From: Sulfuriferula plumbiphila
GTDB lineage: Bacteria > Pseudomonadota > Gammaproteobacteria > Burkholderiales > Sulfuriferulaceae
Reading direction: 5' to 3'
Assembly: GCF_009938015.1 (NCBI RefSeq)
Contig: NZ_AP021884.1
Coordinates: forward strand, 1,909,501 to 1,973,500
Length of the DNA: 64,000 bases
A model generated the notes under the pieces. That model was not told the DNA's origin. It did not search any database and saw only the letters and a list, made by a program, of their open reading frames with translations. A program made the translations under genes and the position numbers. How positions within the stretch are numbered: position 1 is the stretch's first letter; every line of letters starts with the position of its first letter. Positions 36,120 to 46,854 of this stretch are shown one piece after another.

Positions 36120-37013
36120 TCAGGCCGGAAACACCCCGGTCGATAGATAGCGGTCGCCGCGGTCGCACACGATGGAAACGATCACGGCATTTTCCACCTG
36201 CTTCGACAGTTCCAGCGCCGCGAACAGCGCACCGCCGGAGGACACGCCGGCGAAGATGCCCTCCTCGCGCGCCAGGCGCCGGGTGGTTTCTTCGGCGTCG
36301 TGCTGGCCGACGTAGATCATCTGGTCGATGCGCGAGAAATCGCAGATTTTCGGCAGGTAGGCCTCCGGCCATTTGCGGATGCCGGGGATTTGCGCGCCGT
36401 CCTTGGGCTGCACGCCGACAACCCGGATCGCCGGGTTTTGTTCCTTCAGATAGCGCGCGGTGCCCATGATGGTGCCGGTGGTGCCCATGCTGCTGACGAA
36501 ATGGGTGATGCTGCCTTCGCTATCGCGCCAGATTTCCGGGCCGGTGCCCTCGTAGTGCGCCAGCGGGTTGTCCGGGTTGGAGAACTGGTCGAGGATGATG
36601 CCTTTGCCTTCAGCCTGCATTTTATTGGCGACGTCGATGGCTTCCTCCATGCTGCCGGCCTTGCTGGTAAGCACGAATTCCGCGCCGAAAGCACGCATGG
36701 TCTGGCGGCGTTCCAGGGACAGGTGCTCAGGCATGACCAGGATCATCCTGTAGCCGCGCATGGCGGCGGCCATCGCCAGCGCAATGCCGGTGTTGCCGCT
36801 GGTGGCCTCGATCAGGGTATCGCCGGGCCGGATGTCGCCGCGCGCTTCGGCGTGGGCGATCATGGACAGCGCCGGGCGATCTTTCACCGAACCGGCCGGG
36901 TTGTTGCCCTCCAGCTTGACCAGGATGGTGTTGCTGGTTTCGCCCGGCATGCGCTTGAGCCGCACCAGCGGGGTGTTGCCGACGAAGTCTTCGATGGTTT
37001 TGAACTGGGGCAT
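36120..37013 (-). CDS. cysM: Cysteine synthase CysM
   Basis: A PLP-dependent O-acetylserine sulfhydrylase of the CysM type that makes cysteine from O-acetylserine and sulfide or thiosulfate. The 297-residue sequence shows the PLP lysine in NPAGSVKDRPALSMI, the substrate loop EATSGNTGIALAMAAAMRGY and the phosphate-binding GVSSGGALFAAL. ATG 37013 starts the conserved MPQFKTIEDFVGNTPLVRLK; open codons upstream belong to the intergenic repeat region. It lies between hldD and radA. Confidence 0.95.
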   Translation of the reverse strand: MPQFKTIEDFVGNTPLVRLKRMPGETSNTILVKLEGNNPAGSVKDRPALSMIAHAEARGDIRPGDTLIEATSGNTGIALAMAAAMRGYRMILVMPEHLSLERRQTMRAFGAEFVLTSKAGSMEEAIDVANKMQAEGKGIILDQFSNPDNPLAHYEGTGPEIWRDSEGSITHFVSSMGTTGTIMGTARYLKEQNPAIRVVGVQPKDGAQIPGIRKWPEAYLPKICDFSRIDQMIYVGQHDAEETTRRLAREEGIFAGVSSGGALFAALELSKQVENAVIVSIVCDRGDRYLSTGVFPA

Positions 37014-37045
37014 AGCGGCCTCGGCACGAAATGAGTGATTGATCA

Positions 37046-37067
37046 GACAGGATTCACAGGATTTTTT
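37046..37067. repeat. Single copy of the GACAGGATT repeat
   Basis: GACAGGATTCACAGGATTTT differs by one base from the arm of the inverted repeat at 38094-38170. It occupies the 58-base gap between hldD and cysM. The two places bracket hldD in the same orientation. Confidence 0.7.
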
Positions 37068-37071
37068 AGTC

Positions 37072-38073
37072 TCAGCCAGTGTGCGCCGCGCGCAGCACCT
37101 CCACATAGCGTGCCGTACCCTGTTCCACGCTAAGCAGCGGTGCGTCGTAGCCGGCCTGGCGCAGGGCGGAAATATCGGCCTGGGTGAAGCTCTGGTATTT
37201 GCCCTTGAGCGCAGCGGGAAAATCCATGTATTCAATGATGCCGCGGGCTTGCAGCGTAGCCAGATCCAGCGGCGGCTCGCCGGCATGGGCACGGCAGGTG
37301 TTGATGACTGCTACCGCGACATCGTTGAAGGTCTGGCTGCGACCGGTGCCAAGGTTGAAAATGCCGGATTGCCCGGGATGGTCGAGGAACCACAGGTTGA
37401 CCTTGACGACGTCTTCGATGGAAACAAAGTCGCGGCGCTGTTCGCCGTTGGCATAGCCGTCGCAGCCTTCGAACAGCTTCACCTTGCCGTGGGTGCTGTA
37501 CTGGTTGAAGAAATGGAACGCCACCGAGGCCATGCGTCCCTTGTGCTGCTCGCGCGGGCCGTACACGTTGAAATAGCGGAAACCGGCGATCTGCGCGGTC
37601 TTGTCGTGCCACATGCGGCGCACCGCCTGGTCGAACAGGAACTTGGAATAGCCGTAGACATTGAGCGGCGACTCGTGCGCGCGCTGTTCGCTGAACACGC
37701 TGCCCGCGCCGTACACCGAAGCGGATGAGGCATACAGGAAAGCGGTGTTGTTTTCCTGGCAAAAATTGAGCAGATCCAGGGAGTAGCGGTAGTTGTTTTC
37801 CATCATGTAGCGGCCGTCGGTTTCCATGGTGTCGGAACACGCGCCCTCGTGGAACACCGCCGCCACCTCACCGTCCAGTGCATCCGAGTGGATGAGTTCG
37901 AGAAATTCGTGTTTGTCCAGGTAATCCGCAATTTCGCAATCGGTGAGATTCCTGAATTTGTCGGCTTTGGCGAGGTTGTCCACTGCGATAATGTCGGTAA
38001 TGCCACGCTCGTTGAGCCCCTTGACCAGATTTGCGCCAATGAAACCCGCTGCGCCAGTAACGATGTAATACAT
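37072..38073 (-). CDS. hldD: ADP-L-glycero-D-manno-heptose 6-epimerase
   Basis: HldD (RfaD) converts ADP-D-glycero-heptose to the L-glycero form for lipopolysaccharide inner core. The 333-residue SDR starts [20 protein letters not shown]. Family signposts include [29 protein letters not shown] with the catalytic Ser, [13 protein letters not shown] with Tyr-x3-Lys, and [16 protein letters not shown]. Gaps on both sides contain copies of one intergenic repeat. Its functional partner hldA is the next gene upstream. Confidence 0.97.
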   Translation of the reverse strand: MYYIVTGAAGFIGANLVKGLNERGITDIIAVDNLAKADKFRNLTDCEIADYLDKHEFLELIHSDALDGEVAAVFHEGACSDTMETDGRYMMENNYRYSLDLLNFCQENNTAFLYASSASVYGAGSVFSEQRAHESPLNVYGYSKFLFDQAVRRMWHDKTAQIAGFRYFNVYGPREQHKGRMASVAFHFFNQYSTHGKVKLFEGCDGYANGEQRRDFVSIEDVVKVNLWFLDHPGQSGIFNLGTGRSQTFNDVAVAVINTCRAHAGEPPLDLATLQARGIIEYMDFPAALKGKYQSFTQADISALRQAGYDAPLLSVEQGTARYVEVLRAAHTG

Positions 38074-38093
38074 GCTGTTTCCTTAATTGATTA

Positions 38094-38170
38094 GACAGGA
38101 TTAACAGGATTTCTCAGGATTTACATTGAGCAACCCGATTTTTCCTGTAAAAAATCCTGTTAATCCTGTC
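38094..38170. repeat. Perfect 19-bp inverted repeat, GACAGGATTAACAGGATTT
   Basis: GACAGGATTAACAGGATTT at 38094-38112 is the exact reverse complement of 38152-38170, with a 39-base loop that contains further partial copies (TCAGGATTT and TTTTCCTG). It fills the gap between hldA and hldD. A one-mismatch half copy lies at 37046. This resembles REP-type dispersed palindromes; transcripts through it would fold into a stable hairpin. Confidence 0.85.
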
Positions 38171-38179
38171 CATGCTTTG

Positions 38180-39109
38180 CTATTCCTCAAACAACTCTTG
38201 CGGGTGCACCACCGCCGTACCCAGCTTGCCGACCACGATGCCGGCCGCACGGTTGGCCCAGGTGACGGATTCCTCCAGGGTCAGACCGGCCGCCAGCATG
38301 ACACCCAGGGTGGCAATCACGGTATCGCCCGCGCCGCTGACATCAAACACCTCCTGCGCCTCGGTGGCCTGGTGGAACACACCCTCGGCAGTAAACAGGG
38401 TCATGCCTTCCTCGCTGCGGGTGACCAGCAGACCTTTCAGGTTCAGCTCCAGACGCAGCGCTGCGGCCTTGGCACGGAATTCGTCCTCGCCTTTCCAGCT
38501 CCCCGCCACTTCGCGGAATTCGCTGCGGTTGGGGGTAAGCAAGGTGGCATTGCGGTAGCGTGCGTAGTCGTCGCCTTTGGGATCGACCAGCACCGGCACC
38601 CCGCGGGCGTTGGCGGCGGCAATCATGGCTTCAATGTGCGTCAGCCCGCCTTTGCCATAGTCGGACAAAATCACCAGCGCGTAATCCGCCAGCATGGCAT
38701 GGAAGCGGTCCAGCTTGTCGGCCAGCACGGCATGACTGGGCGGCGTTTCGAAATCAATGCGCAGCAACTGTTGCTGACGGCCGATGACGCGCAGCTTGAT
38801 GATGGTCGCCAGCGTGGCGTCCTGGTGCAGGCTGGCGTGGATGCCATCCGCCTGCAGCAGACGGGCGACGGCAGCGCCCGCTTCGTCGGCGCCGACAACA
38901 GATAACAGGGTGCTGTTTGCACCCAGCGCTGCGGCATTGCGTGCCACGTTGGCGGCACCGCCCAGGCGTTCTTCCTGACGGTTGATCTTGACCACCGGCA
39001 CCGGCGCCTCGGGCGAAATGCGCGCCACATCGCCAAACCAGTAGCGGTCCAGCATCACATCCCCCACCACCAGGATGCGCGCGCCGGCCAAAAGCCGATC
39101 CGGTTTCAT
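38180..39109 (-). CDS. hldA: D-glycero-beta-D-manno-heptose-7-phosphate kinase
   Basis: The kinase half of heptose activation (RfaE domain I), 309 residues, PfkB family. Visible are [20 protein letters not shown], the sugar-binding [17 protein letters not shown], and the ATP/anion-hole motif [20 protein letters not shown] with the catalytic Asp. The nucleotidyltransferase half found in fused HldE of E. coli is missing, so a separate hldC must exist outside the window. Its start overlaps the ugd stop by four bases. Confidence 0.95.
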   Translation of the reverse strand: MKPDRLLAGARILVVGDVMLDRYWFGDVARISPEAPVPVVKINRQEERLGGAANVARNAAALGANSTLLSVVGADEAGAAVARLLQADGIHASLHQDATLATIIKLRVIGRQQQLLRIDFETPPSHAVLADKLDRFHAMLADYALVILSDYGKGGLTHIEAMIAAANARGVPVLVDPKGDDYARYRNATLLTPNRSEFREVAGSWKGEDEFRAKAAALRLELNLKGLLVTRSEEGMTLFTAEGVFHQATEAQEVFDVSGAGDTVIATLGVMLAAGLTLEESVTWANRAAGIVVGKLGTAVVHPQELFEE

Positions 39110-40428
39110 TGGCGGCCGATGGCGAGGTATTCGAAACCTGCCGCGCGCATGCTGGCCGGGTCGTACAGATTGCGGCCATCAAAAATCAGCGGCGTTTTCA
39201 ACGCGGCCTTCATCGCGCTGAAATCCGGGCTGCGGAAAACTTTCCACTCAGTGACGATGGCTAGCGCATCCGCGCCCTGCAATGCCGCCATGGGATTATC
39301 CACCAGTTGCAATTGCGGATGGTCGCCATAAATACGCCGGGTTTCATGCGCGGCTGCCGGATCGTGCGCGGCCACCTTGGCACCGCGCTCCCACAAACCC
39401 TCCATCAGTACGCGGCTGGGCGCCTCGCGCATGTCGTCGGTGTTGGGTTTGAATGCCAGCCCCCAGACAGCGAAGGTCTTGCCTTGCAGATCATTGCCAA
39501 AGCGGGCAATGATTTTGTCCAGCAGTACGTGCTTTTGCGCATCGTTGGCGACTTCCACCGCATCGATGACATGCATCGGCGCACCGTATTCACCCGCTGT
39601 GCGGCGCAGCGCCTGTACGTCTTTGGGGAAGCACGAGCCGCCGTAGCCACAACCGGGATAGAGGAAGTGATAGCCAATGCGCGGATCCGAGCCAATGCCG
39701 TGACGCACGTTTTCAATGTCCGCACCGAGTTTTTCCGCCAGATTGGCGAGCTCGTTCATGAACGAAATGCGCGTCGCCAGCATGGCGTTGGCGGCATATT
39801 TGGTCAGTTCCGCCGAGCGGATATCCATTGTAATGAGGCGTTCGCGGTTGCGCTGAAACGGGGCATACAGGGTACGCATCATCTGCGTGGCATGCTCGTT
39901 GTCGGTACCGATGACGATGCGGTCCGGGCGCATGAAATCCTCTACCGCGGCGCCTTCCTTGAGGAACTCCGGGTTGGAAGCAACGCTGAATTCCAGCTTG
40001 ACCGCACGCCGCTCGAGCTCTTCCTGCAATGCCGCACGCACCTTGTCGGCGGTGCCGACCGGCACGGTGGATTTGTCCACCACCAGCTTGTAATCGGTCA
40101 TGTGTTTGCCGATGTTACGCGCGGCGGCGACCACGTATTGCAGGTCGGCGGAACCGTCCTCGTCCGGCGGCGTGCCCACGGCAATGAACTGGATCGCGCC
40201 GTGCTGCACGGCGGCTTCAATATCGGTGGTAAAACGCAGGCGGCCCGCGGTCACGTTGCGCTTGACCATGTCCTCCAGACCGGGCTCGTAAATGGGGATG
40301 CCGCCGCCCTGGAGGATGGCAATTTTTTTGGCGTCCACGTCCAGGCACAGCACGTCGTTGCCAACTTCGGCCAGACAGGTTCCGCTTACCAGGCCGACAT
40401 AGCCTGTTCCGATGACCGTGATTTTCAT
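39106..40428 (-). CDS. ugd: UDP-glucose 6-dehydrogenase
   Basis: Oxidises UDP-glucose to UDP-glucuronate for surface polysaccharides or lipid A modification. The 440-residue protein starts [20 protein letters not shown] (NAD motif), has the catalytic Cys in [20 protein letters not shown] and the C-terminal domain [19 protein letters not shown]. Four-base overlaps with pyrF upstream and hldA downstream place it in the lapA-lapB-pyrF-ugd-hldA coupled unit. Confidence 0.97.
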   Translation of the reverse strand: MKITVIGTGYVGLVSGTCLAEVGNDVLCLDVDAKKIAILQGGGIPIYEPGLEDMVKRNVTAGRLRFTTDIEAAVQHGAIQFIAVGTPPDEDGSADLQYVVAAARNIGKHMTDYKLVVDKSTVPVGTADKVRAALQEELERRAVKLEFSVASNPEFLKEGAAVEDFMRPDRIVIGTDNEHATQMMRTLYAPFQRNRERLITMDIRSAELTKYAANAMLATRISFMNELANLAEKLGADIENVRHGIGSDPRIGYHFLYPGCGYGGSCFPKDVQALRRTAGEYGAPMHVIDAVEVANDAQKHVLLDKIIARFGNDLQGKTFAVWGLAFKPNTDDMREAPSRVLMEGLWERGAKVAAHDPAAAHETRRIYGDHPQLQLVDNPMAALQGADALAIVTEWKVFRSPDFSAMKAALKTPLIFDGRNLYDPASMRAAGFEYLAIGRQ

Positions 40429-41132
40429 GTGTTCTCCCAGTTTGATATTTCGGTGTGGATGCCCTGCAAAGCCTTGAGCGGATCTGCCGCATGGGTAATC
40501 GGCCGGCCAATCACCAGATAGTCCGAACCTGCCGCCAGCGCCGCAGCCGGTGTCATTACCCGCTGCTGATCACCCAGCGCCGCCATGGCCGGACGAATGC
40601 CGGGGGTGACCAGGCAAAACGGCTGCCCAAACGTGCGCTTAAGCAGGGCTGCCTCCTGCGCCGAACATACCACGCCATCCAGCCCCGCAGCATGGGTCAG
40701 AGACGCCAGGCGCAGCACTGCGTCCTGCGGGCTGCCGGCAACGCCAATCGCCGCCATATCCTGTTCGCCCATGCTGGTGAGGAGGGTGACGGCAATCAGC
40801 AGCGGGCGCTGCGCTGATTCACCCAGCGCCTCACGTGCAGCGCGCAACATGGCAGTCCCGCCCATGGCATGGACATTCATCATCCACACACCAAGGTTTG
40901 CCGCTGCCTTGCAGGCAAGTGCTACGGTGCTGGGGATGTCATGGAACTTGAGGTCAAGAAACACCGCAAAGCCCTTGTCGGCGAGCGACTCCACAAAGCG
41001 GGGACCGGCGGCAGTGAATAGCTGCTTGCCAACCTTGAGACGACACAACTGCGGATCGAGCTGAGCGACCAGCGCCATGGCGCTGTCTGCGTCCGGGTAG
41101 TCCAGCGCGACAATGATTTTCGGATCCTTCAT
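40425..41132 (-). CDS. pyrF: Orotidine 5'-phosphate decarboxylase
   Basis: Last step of UMP synthesis. The 235-residue barrel has the N-terminal [17 protein letters not shown], the catalytic Asp-Lys set in [14 protein letters not shown] and the phosphate-binding VTPGIRP and [15 protein letters not shown] 41132 overlaps the lapB stop by four bases; codons farther upstream lie within lapB. The lapA-lapB-pyrF order is as in E. coli. Confidence 0.97.
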   Translation of the reverse strand: MKDPKIIVALDYPDADSAMALVAQLDPQLCRLKVGKQLFTAAGPRFVESLADKGFAVFLDLKFHDIPSTVALACKAAANLGVWMMNVHAMGGTAMLRAAREALGESAQRPLLIAVTLLTSMGEQDMAAIGVAGSPQDAVLRLASLTHAAGLDGVVCSAQEAALLKRTFGQPFCLVTPGIRPAMAALGDQQRVMTPAAALAAGSDYLVIGRPITHAADPLKALQGIHTEISNWENT

Positions 41133-42289
41133 TCTTCCCTTTTCTGCGGCGGAAAACTGTCCCAGCTGCCGCATGCCGGGCAATGCCAGAAGAATTTGCG
41201 CGCCTTGAAGCCGCATTTTTCGCATTGATACATGGACTGGCGCTGGCTGTAGCTGTACACCAGCCCCTTGATGATTTGCAGGTCCTGGCGGCGCTCGATG
41301 GGGGCGCCCAGCAGTTCGGCTTCCACATAGCGGTCCAGACCGCGCAGGCTTGGGCTGCGGCGCAATTCTTCCTGCGCCAGCTGATAGGCTGCCTCTGCGC
41401 CCTGGGTTTTGAGCGTACCGGCGAAAACCGCGTTGAACAGCTCAAATGACGGATGCCGCGCCAGTGCAGCGCGCAGCCACGCCAATCCCTCCGGCTCGCG
41501 TCCCAATGCACGATAGCAGTCCATCAGGCGATCGGTAATCAGCGCCAGATGGACGCTACTCTGGGCTTCCACACGTTTCCACAATGCGATTGCGGCTTCA
41601 TGTGCACCATTGGCGGCCTCGATTTCGCCCAGCAACATGTTGGCACGCACGCAATTGCGGTTAACCGCCAGCGCTTCTTCAAGATGCGCACGCGCAGCTT
41701 GCGGGTTACCGTGAACGTTTTCGATGGTGGCGAGCTCGCAAAAATAATGCGCGATTTCGATGTGATACGGCTGGCTGGAAATCAGCGCAAGTTCGCGTGC
41801 GGCGGCAATCGCCTTGTGCCAGTCCTTCACCTGCACATAAATTTCCAGCAGGAATTTGCGCGCCTGACCGGCATATGCGGTTTTTTCCAGCCGGTTGAAA
41901 ATATCCTCTGCGCGATCGAGCAGACCCGCCTTGAGATAATCCTGACCCAACTCGGACAGCGCCTTGAGCTTTTGCTCATCGGGCAGGTCATCGCGCTCGA
42001 CCAGATTCTGGTGCATACGAATGGCACGCTCCACCTCGCCGCGCTTGCGGAACAGGCCACCCAGGGCAAAGTGCAGATCCACTGTGTCGCTGTCCACTTT
42101 GACCACTTCAATAAAGGCTTCGATGGCCTTGTCCGGCTGCTCATTGAGCAGGTAATTGAGCCCCTTGAAATACGAGGCGGGCAGACTGCGCGATTCGCTC
42201 ATCGCGTGACGAATGTCGACGCGCGCGGCCAGCCAGCCCAGGCCAAAAAACAGCGGCAGCGCCAGCAGCCACCAAAGTTCAAATTCCAT
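41129..42289 (-). CDS. lapB: Lipopolysaccharide assembly protein LapB
   Basis: LapB (YciM) is an inner-membrane TPR protein that in E. coli controls FtsH turnover of LpxC and so balances LPS. The 386-residue protein has one N-terminal helix ([20 protein letters not shown]), a chain of TPR motifs over most of its length, and a rubredoxin-like metal site at the C-terminus ([20 protein letters not shown]). The lapA gene lies 17 bases upstream. Confidence 0.95.
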   Translation of the reverse strand: MEFELWWLLALPLFFGLGWLAARVDIRHAMSESRSLPASYFKGLNYLLNEQPDKAIEAFIEVVKVDSDTVDLHFALGGLFRKRGEVERAIRMHQNLVERDDLPDEQKLKALSELGQDYLKAGLLDRAEDIFNRLEKTAYAGQARKFLLEIYVQVKDWHKAIAAARELALISSQPYHIEIAHYFCELATIENVHGNPQAARAHLEEALAVNRNCVRANMLLGEIEAANGAHEAAIALWKRVEAQSSVHLALITDRLMDCYRALGREPEGLAWLRAALARHPSFELFNAVFAGTLKTQGAEAAYQLAQEELRRSPSLRGLDRYVEAELLGAPIERRQDLQIIKGLVYSYSQRQSMYQCEKCGFKARKFFWHCPACGSWDSFPPQKREE

Positions 42290-42306
42290 TATTGTTGTTC
42301 GCTCAA

Positions 42307-42585
42307 TTAATTGGGTGACATCTCATCGGGCAAGGCAATTTGCCTGGCCTCGGCATCCTTGCGCAGGCGTGCCAGTTCGCGGCGCTGCCGAAACAGATAG
42401 CCCATGCATGCGGCGACGCCCACCACTGCACCTGCCACAAAAAACATCAGTAGGATCAGCACCAGTGGCGCCTGCCATTCATAGCCGAGGTAGTAACTCA
42501 GGGTAACCACATCGCTATTCTTTATCGCAAATCCGAGCAGCAAGATGAACAAAACCCCTTTCAGTATCCACCCAAGATAACGCAT
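42307..42585 (-). CDS. lapA: Lipopolysaccharide assembly protein LapA (DUF1049)
   Basis: A 92-residue membrane protein with two helices (LKGVLFILLLGFAIKNSDVV and PLVLILLMFFVAGAVVGVAA) and a basic cytoplasmic tail RQRRELARLRKDAEAR, the layout of LapA. It partners LapB. A strong terminator just upstream separates it from ihfB, so it begins a new transcription unit. Confidence 0.92.
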   Translation of the reverse strand: MRYLGWILKGVLFILLLGFAIKNSDVVTLSYYLGYEWQAPLVLILLMFFVAGAVVGVAACMGYLFRQRRELARLRKDAEARQIALPDEMSPN

Positions 42586-42643
42586 CGATTACTCCTGCTC
42601 ATCGGCAATGCCTGATTTTAACCTTTGCGCCCCGCTTCGCCCA

Positions 42644-42674
42644 TAAAAAAACGGCATGTCTTGCGACATGCCGT
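42644..42674 (-). terminator. Rho-independent terminator behind ihfB
   Basis: ACGGCATGTC and GACATGCCGT pair perfectly over ten bases with a four-base loop; on the minus strand seven T residues follow. It ends the rpsA-ihfB transcript. Confidence 0.9.
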
Positions 42675-42683
42675 TTACTTGGA

Positions 42684-42727
42684 GCTTGCCCGTGAATAAT
42701 GTGGCGTTAAATCATTCACGGACAAGC
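42684..42727. other. Second hairpin between ihfB and its terminator
   Basis: GCTTGCCCGTGAAT (42684-42697) and ATTCACGGACAAGC (42714-42727) pair with one mismatch around a 16-base loop. It starts 17 bases after the ihfB stop and has no T-run. It may protect the 3' end of the ihfB mRNA or assist the terminator that follows. Confidence 0.6.
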
Positions 42728-42744
42728 CATTAGGCCCGCTGAAC

Positions 42745-43038
42745 TCAGACTGCCTTGCAATCCACGCGCTCACGCAACTCTTTACCAGCTTTGAAGTGAG
42801 GCACGTATTTCTCGGGCACTGCCACCTTCTCGCCGGTTTTAGGGTTGCGCCCCAGGCGCGGGGGACGGTAGTTCAGGCTAAAGCTGCCAAAACCGCGAAT
42901 TTCGATCCGCTCCCCTTCAGCCAGGCTTTTGGAAACTGCGTCCAGTATGGTCTTGACCGCCAGTTCTGCGTCGGTAACGACCAACTGGGGATAGCGCGCG
43001 GCAAGCCGCACAATCAGCTCCGACTTGGTCATGGACAC
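42745..43038 (-). CDS. ihfB: Integration host factor beta subunit
   Basis: IHF bends DNA at specific sites for recombination, replication and transcription. The 97-residue product has [19 protein letters not shown], the arm region [20 protein letters not shown] and [21 protein letters not shown], as expected for the beta subunit. It follows rpsA by five bases, the ancient rpsA-ihfB pairing. Confidence 0.96.
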   Translation of the reverse strand: MSMTKSELIVRLAARYPQLVVTDAELAVKTILDAVSKSLAEGERIEIRGFGSFSLNYRPPRLGRNPKTGEKVAVPEKYVPHFKAGKELRERVDCKAV

Positions 43039-43043
43039 GCCTT

Positions 43044-44765
43044 TCAGGACTCGAGGTTCTTATTATCAAGCTTGGCCTTCAATAGCGCACCCAGACTGGT
43101 CGTGCCGGTACTCGCGGATTGATCGCCCGCCAGCTTTTGCAGTGCCTCGGTCTGTTCAGCATTATCCTTGGCTTTTACCGAAAGATTGATACTGCGGTTT
43201 TTACGGTCGATATTGATGATCATCGCCTCAACTTCGTCGCCGTCCTTGAGGTGAGTGCGGATGTCTTCCACGCGATCACGCGACAGCTCGGAGGCACGCA
43301 GATAACCTTCAACTTCATCCGCCAGCTGGATCACGGCACCTTTGGCATCCATGGATTTGACTGTGCCTTTGACCATGCTGCCCTTGTCAAAAGCAGACAC
43401 GTAATTGTTGAACGGGTCGCCTTCCATCTGTTTGACACCCAGCGAAATACGCTCGCGTTCCACGTCGATGGCCAGCACCATGGCTTCCACTTCATCGCCT
43501 TTCTTGAAGTTGTGCACGGCTTCTTCGCCAGGCTGACTCCAGGACAGATCGGACAGGTGCACCAGGCCATCAATGCCGCCAGGCAAGCCGATGAACACGC
43601 CAAAGTCGGTAATCGACTTGATCTGGCCGCTCACCTTGTCGCCCTTCTTGTGATTCATTTCGAAATCATCCCACGGGTTGGACTTGCACTGCTTCATGCC
43701 CAGGGAAATACGGCGGCGCTCTTCGTCGATCTCAAGCACCATCACTTCCACTTCATCGCCCAGCTGAACCACTTTGGACGGATGCACGTTTTTGTTGGTC
43801 CAGTCCATTTCGGACACGTGCACCAGACCTTCGATGCCCGGCTCGATTTCCACGAACGCGCCGTAGTCGGTCAGATTAGCCACTTTGCCGAACATGCGGG
43901 TACCGGTTGGGTAACGGCGCGACAGACCACTCCATGGGTCGTCGCCCAATTGTTTGATACCCAGGGAAACGCGGTTTTTTTCCTGGTCGAACTTGAGGAT
44001 TTTGGCTTCCACTTCGTCGCCCACCTGCACCACTTCGGACGGATGCTTGACACGACGCCAGGCCATGTCGGTGATGTGCAGCAGGCCGTCGATGCCGCCC
44101 AGATCCACGAACGCGCCATAGTCAGTGATGTTTTTGACCACGCCCTTGACGATGGCACCTTCCTTGAGGCTGTCCATCAGCACCTGGCGATCGGCACCCA
44201 TGCTCTGTTCCAGCACAGCGCGACGCGATACCACCACGTTGTTGCGCTTGCGGTCGAGCTTGATGACCTTGAATTCCATTTCCTTGTTTTCGTACGGCGC
44301 GGTGTCCTTGACCGGGCGGATGTCCACCAGCGAACCGGGCAGGAAGGCGCGGATACCGTTCACCATCACAGTCAGACCGCCCTTGACCTTGCCGTTGACC
44401 ATGCCGGTGACGATTTCGCCGTCTTCCATGGATTTCTCCAGGCTGATCCAGGCCGCCAGGCGCTTGGCCTTGTCGCGCGACAGCTTGGTCGAACCATAGC
44501 CGTCTTCAAGCATCTCAATGGCCACGCTGACAAAATCGCCTATTGCGACTTCAAGCTCGCCATGGTCATTACGGAATTCTTCGGTAGCAATCAGGCTTTC
44601 GGATTTCAGCCCGGCGTTTACGGTGACGAAATTATCGTCAATCGCCACGACTTCGGCGGTAATGACTTCACCCGCGCGCAGTTCCTGGCGCGTCAAGCTC
44701 TCTTCAAAGAGGGCGGCAAAGCTTTCAAAACTGGGTTCGGTAGAGGAAGAAGCAGTAGACATCAT
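43044..44765 (-). CDS. rpsA: 30S ribosomal protein S1
   Basis: S1 binds mRNA on the small subunit and is needed for initiation on most transcripts. The 573-residue sequence carries six S1 (OB-fold) repeats, seen as recurring GxVxxxxDFGxFV-type strands, for example [20 protein letters not shown] and [20 protein letters not shown]. The start is one of two adjacent Met codons. Upstream, between cmk and rpsA, the palindrome AACCCGGTTACCGGGTT (44822-44838) is followed by TGTGATAAT, which could be an extended -10 for rpsA. Confidence 0.97.
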   Translation of the reverse strand: MMSTASSSTEPSFESFAALFEESLTRQELRAGEVITAEVVAIDDNFVTVNAGLKSESLIATEEFRNDHGELEVAIGDFVSVAIEMLEDGYGSTKLSRDKAKRLAAWISLEKSMEDGEIVTGMVNGKVKGGLTVMVNGIRAFLPGSLVDIRPVKDTAPYENKEMEFKVIKLDRKRNNVVVSRRAVLEQSMGADRQVLMDSLKEGAIVKGVVKNITDYGAFVDLGGIDGLLHITDMAWRRVKHPSEVVQVGDEVEAKILKFDQEKNRVSLGIKQLGDDPWSGLSRRYPTGTRMFGKVANLTDYGAFVEIEPGIEGLVHVSEMDWTNKNVHPSKVVQLGDEVEVMVLEIDEERRRISLGMKQCKSNPWDDFEMNHKKGDKVSGQIKSITDFGVFIGLPGGIDGLVHLSDLSWSQPGEEAVHNFKKGDEVEAMVLAIDVERERISLGVKQMEGDPFNNYVSAFDKGSMVKGTVKSMDAKGAVIQLADEVEGYLRASELSRDRVEDIRTHLKDGDEVEAMIINIDRKNRSINLSVKAKDNAEQTEALQKLAGDQSASTGTTSLGALLKAKLDNKNLES

Positions 44766-44839
44766 GAAAAGTAAAGGCCTAAAAATCCGCGTTCAGATGC
44801 GGGGTAAATTATCACAAAGCCCAAACCCGGTAACCGGGT

Positions 44840-46813
44840 TCAAGCACCTTGCCCGGATTGCCTGGCCTGATAGCAAGCCAGCACCGTGGCGACCGCCTGG
44901 TCGATGGACAGGTGCGTGGTTTCCAGCAGGATGGCATCCGCGCCTTGCTTGAGTGGCGCTACGCTACGTGCCGCATCACGCGCATCACGTTCGCTTAACT
45001 CTTCAAGCAAGTTTGACAGATTAGCATCGAATCCTTTTTCCATCAACTGCTTATAACGACGTTGCGCACGTTCCTCGGCACTGGCTGTGAGGAAAATTTT
45101 GGTCGCAGCATCGGGAAACACCACCGAGCCCATATCGCGTCCATCGGTTACCAGACCGGGTGCCTGACGGAAGGCACGCTGGCGTTCCAGCAGGGCGGTG
45201 CGCACCGCAGGCAGCGCCGCCACCTTGGACGCGCCATTACCAATTCTCTCGGTGCGCAATTCATCGCTCACCCGTTCACCGTCCAGCCAGATTTCACCGC
45301 CCTCGAAACGCACATCCAGATTGCGCGCGAGTTGCGCCAGCGCCGCCTCATCATCCAGCGCGACACCACGCCGCTGCGCCGCCAGTGCGGTAAGGCGGTA
45401 TAACGCCCCGCTGTCCAGATAGTGGAACCCCAGTGCGCGCGCGACCAAGGCCGCGACCGTGCCCTTGCCGGAAGCGGAAGGGCCGTCTATCGCAATGACA
45501 GGGATGTCCGTGCTCATGACCGAGCGCTGGGTTATCGAGGCAAACGCCTCGAAATATCCCGGGAACGTCTTGTTCACGCATTTCGGGTCGTTAATCCGCA
45601 CTGCCACGCCGCCCAGTGCCACCAGCGAAAAGCACATCGCCATGCGGTGGTCATCGTAGGTATCAATCGTTGCGGGTTGAAGCTGCACGGGCGGCGTCAC
45701 ACGCAGGAAATCCGCGCCCTCCTCCACTGTCGCTCCCAACTTGCGCAGCTCCGTCGCCATGGCGTGGATGCGGTCGGTTTCCTTCACCCGCCAGCTGCCG
45801 ATATTGCGCAGCATGGTAGAGCCCTGCGCAAACAGCGCCGCCACCGCGATGGTCATGGCGGCATCGGGAATGTGATTGAAATCCGCGTCGATGCCATGCA
45901 GGCGACCCTGTGCCGACGCCTCCACCCAGTTCCCGCCCATCGCAATGGTTGCGCCCATCTGCTGCAGCGCCTCGGCAAAGCGGATGTCGCCCTGGATGCT
46001 GGCGCTGCCCACGCCTTCCACCCGCACCGGGCCGCCGCCGATGGCGCCCGCCGCCAGGAAATATGACGCCGAAGACGCATCGCCTTCGACGTAAATGCTG
46101 CCGGGGCTGCGGTAAACCTGGCCCGCAGGCACGGTAAAGGCTTGCCAGCCGTCACGCTCGACTTCCACGCCGAAGCGGCGCATCAGGTTCAGCGTAATCT
46201 CGATGTAGGGCCTGGAAATCAGTTCGCCGATGACCCGGATGGTGATGGATTTGCCGGTAAGGGGTGCCGCCAGCAACAGCCCGGTCAGAAACTGGCTCGA
46301 CACATTACCGCGCACCGCCACCTCGCTTGCTTCCGTCAATTGCGCAGGCGCAATCTTTAACGGCGGGAAATCCGCGTTGTCCAGGTAGTCGATCTGCGCA
46401 CCGAGTTGGCGCAAGGCATCGACCAGATCGCCGATGGGTCGCTCATGCATGCGCGGCACACCACGCAAGGTGTAATTGCCGCCGCAGAGCGCCAGGGCCG
46501 CCGTGAGCGAGCGGAACGCGGTGCCCGCATTGCCCAGCGACAACTCGGCCTGCTTGACCGGAAACGCCCCGCCCACTCCCTGTACGACATAGTCTTGCGT
46601 GTCACCGCGGCGGATCCAGTTCACACCCAGACAGGCAAGCGCATCCAGCATCACGCGGGTATCGTCGGAGTCCAGCAGGCTTCTCACATCCGTTGTGCCC
46701 TGCGCGAGCGCGGACAACAGCAGAATGCGGTTGGAGATACTTTTGGAACCGGGTAACTGAATCGTGCCCCGGGCGCGAGTCAGCGGGGAGAGGTCGAGAA
46801 ATTCCATCATCAA
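44840..46813 (-). CDS. aroA-cmk: AroA-Cmk fusion: EPSP synthase / cytidylate kinase
   Basis: One uninterrupted frame of 657 residues holds two enzymes. Residues about 1-430 are 3-phosphoshikimate 1-carboxyvinyltransferase: [33 protein letters not shown] and [17 protein letters not shown]. After a short joint ([12 protein letters not shown]) residues about 437-657 are cytidylate kinase: [33 protein letters not shown] and [14 protein letters not shown]. The fusion joins the shikimate pathway and CMP phosphorylation; I recall this bifunctional form from other betaproteobacteria. A Met at the joint (MSTDIP) could also allow separate Cmk synthesis. It is followed by rpsA as cmk is in E. coli. Confidence 0.95.
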   Translation of the reverse strand: MMMEFLDLSPLTRARGTIQLPGSKSISNRILLLSALAQGTTDVRSLLDSDDTRVMLDALACLGVNWIRRGDTQDYVVQGVGGAFPVKQAELSLGNAGTAFRSLTAALALCGGNYTLRGVPRMHERPIGDLVDALRQLGAQIDYLDNADFPPLKIAPAQLTEASEVAVRGNVSSQFLTGLLLAAPLTGKSITIRVIGELISRPYIEITLNLMRRFGVEVERDGWQAFTVPAGQVYRSPGSIYVEGDASSASYFLAAGAIGGGPVRVEGVGSASIQGDIRFAEALQQMGATIAMGGNWVEASAQGRLHGIDADFNHIPDAAMTIAVAALFAQGSTMLRNIGSWRVKETDRIHAMATELRKLGATVEEGADFLRVTPPVQLQPATIDTYDDHRMAMCFSLVALGGVAVRINDPKCVNKTFPGYFEAFASITQRSVMSTDIPVIAIDGPSASGKGTVAALVARALGFHYLDSGALYRLTALAAQRRGVALDDEAALAQLARNLDVRFEGGEIWLDGERVSDELRTERIGNGASKVAALPAVRTALLERQRAFRQAPGLVTDGRDMGSVVFPDAATKIFLTASAEERAQRRYKQLMEKGFDANLSNLLEELSERDARDAARSVAPLKQGADAILLETTHLSIDQAVATVLACYQARQSGQGA

Positions 46814-46854
46814 TTTTTTGGCGAATGCTTGGGAAATATATGGGATCAGCGCGA

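Noticed and set aside
39307-40521. Plus-strand frame of about 400 codons opposite ugd
   Set aside because: Shadow of a clearly conserved enzyme gene; no independent support.
43119-44774. Long open frame on the plus strand opposite rpsA (about 550 codons)
   Set aside because: It is the mirror of a highly conserved ribosomal protein gene with GC-rich codon use; its translation is His/Phe/Gln-rich and shows no domain.
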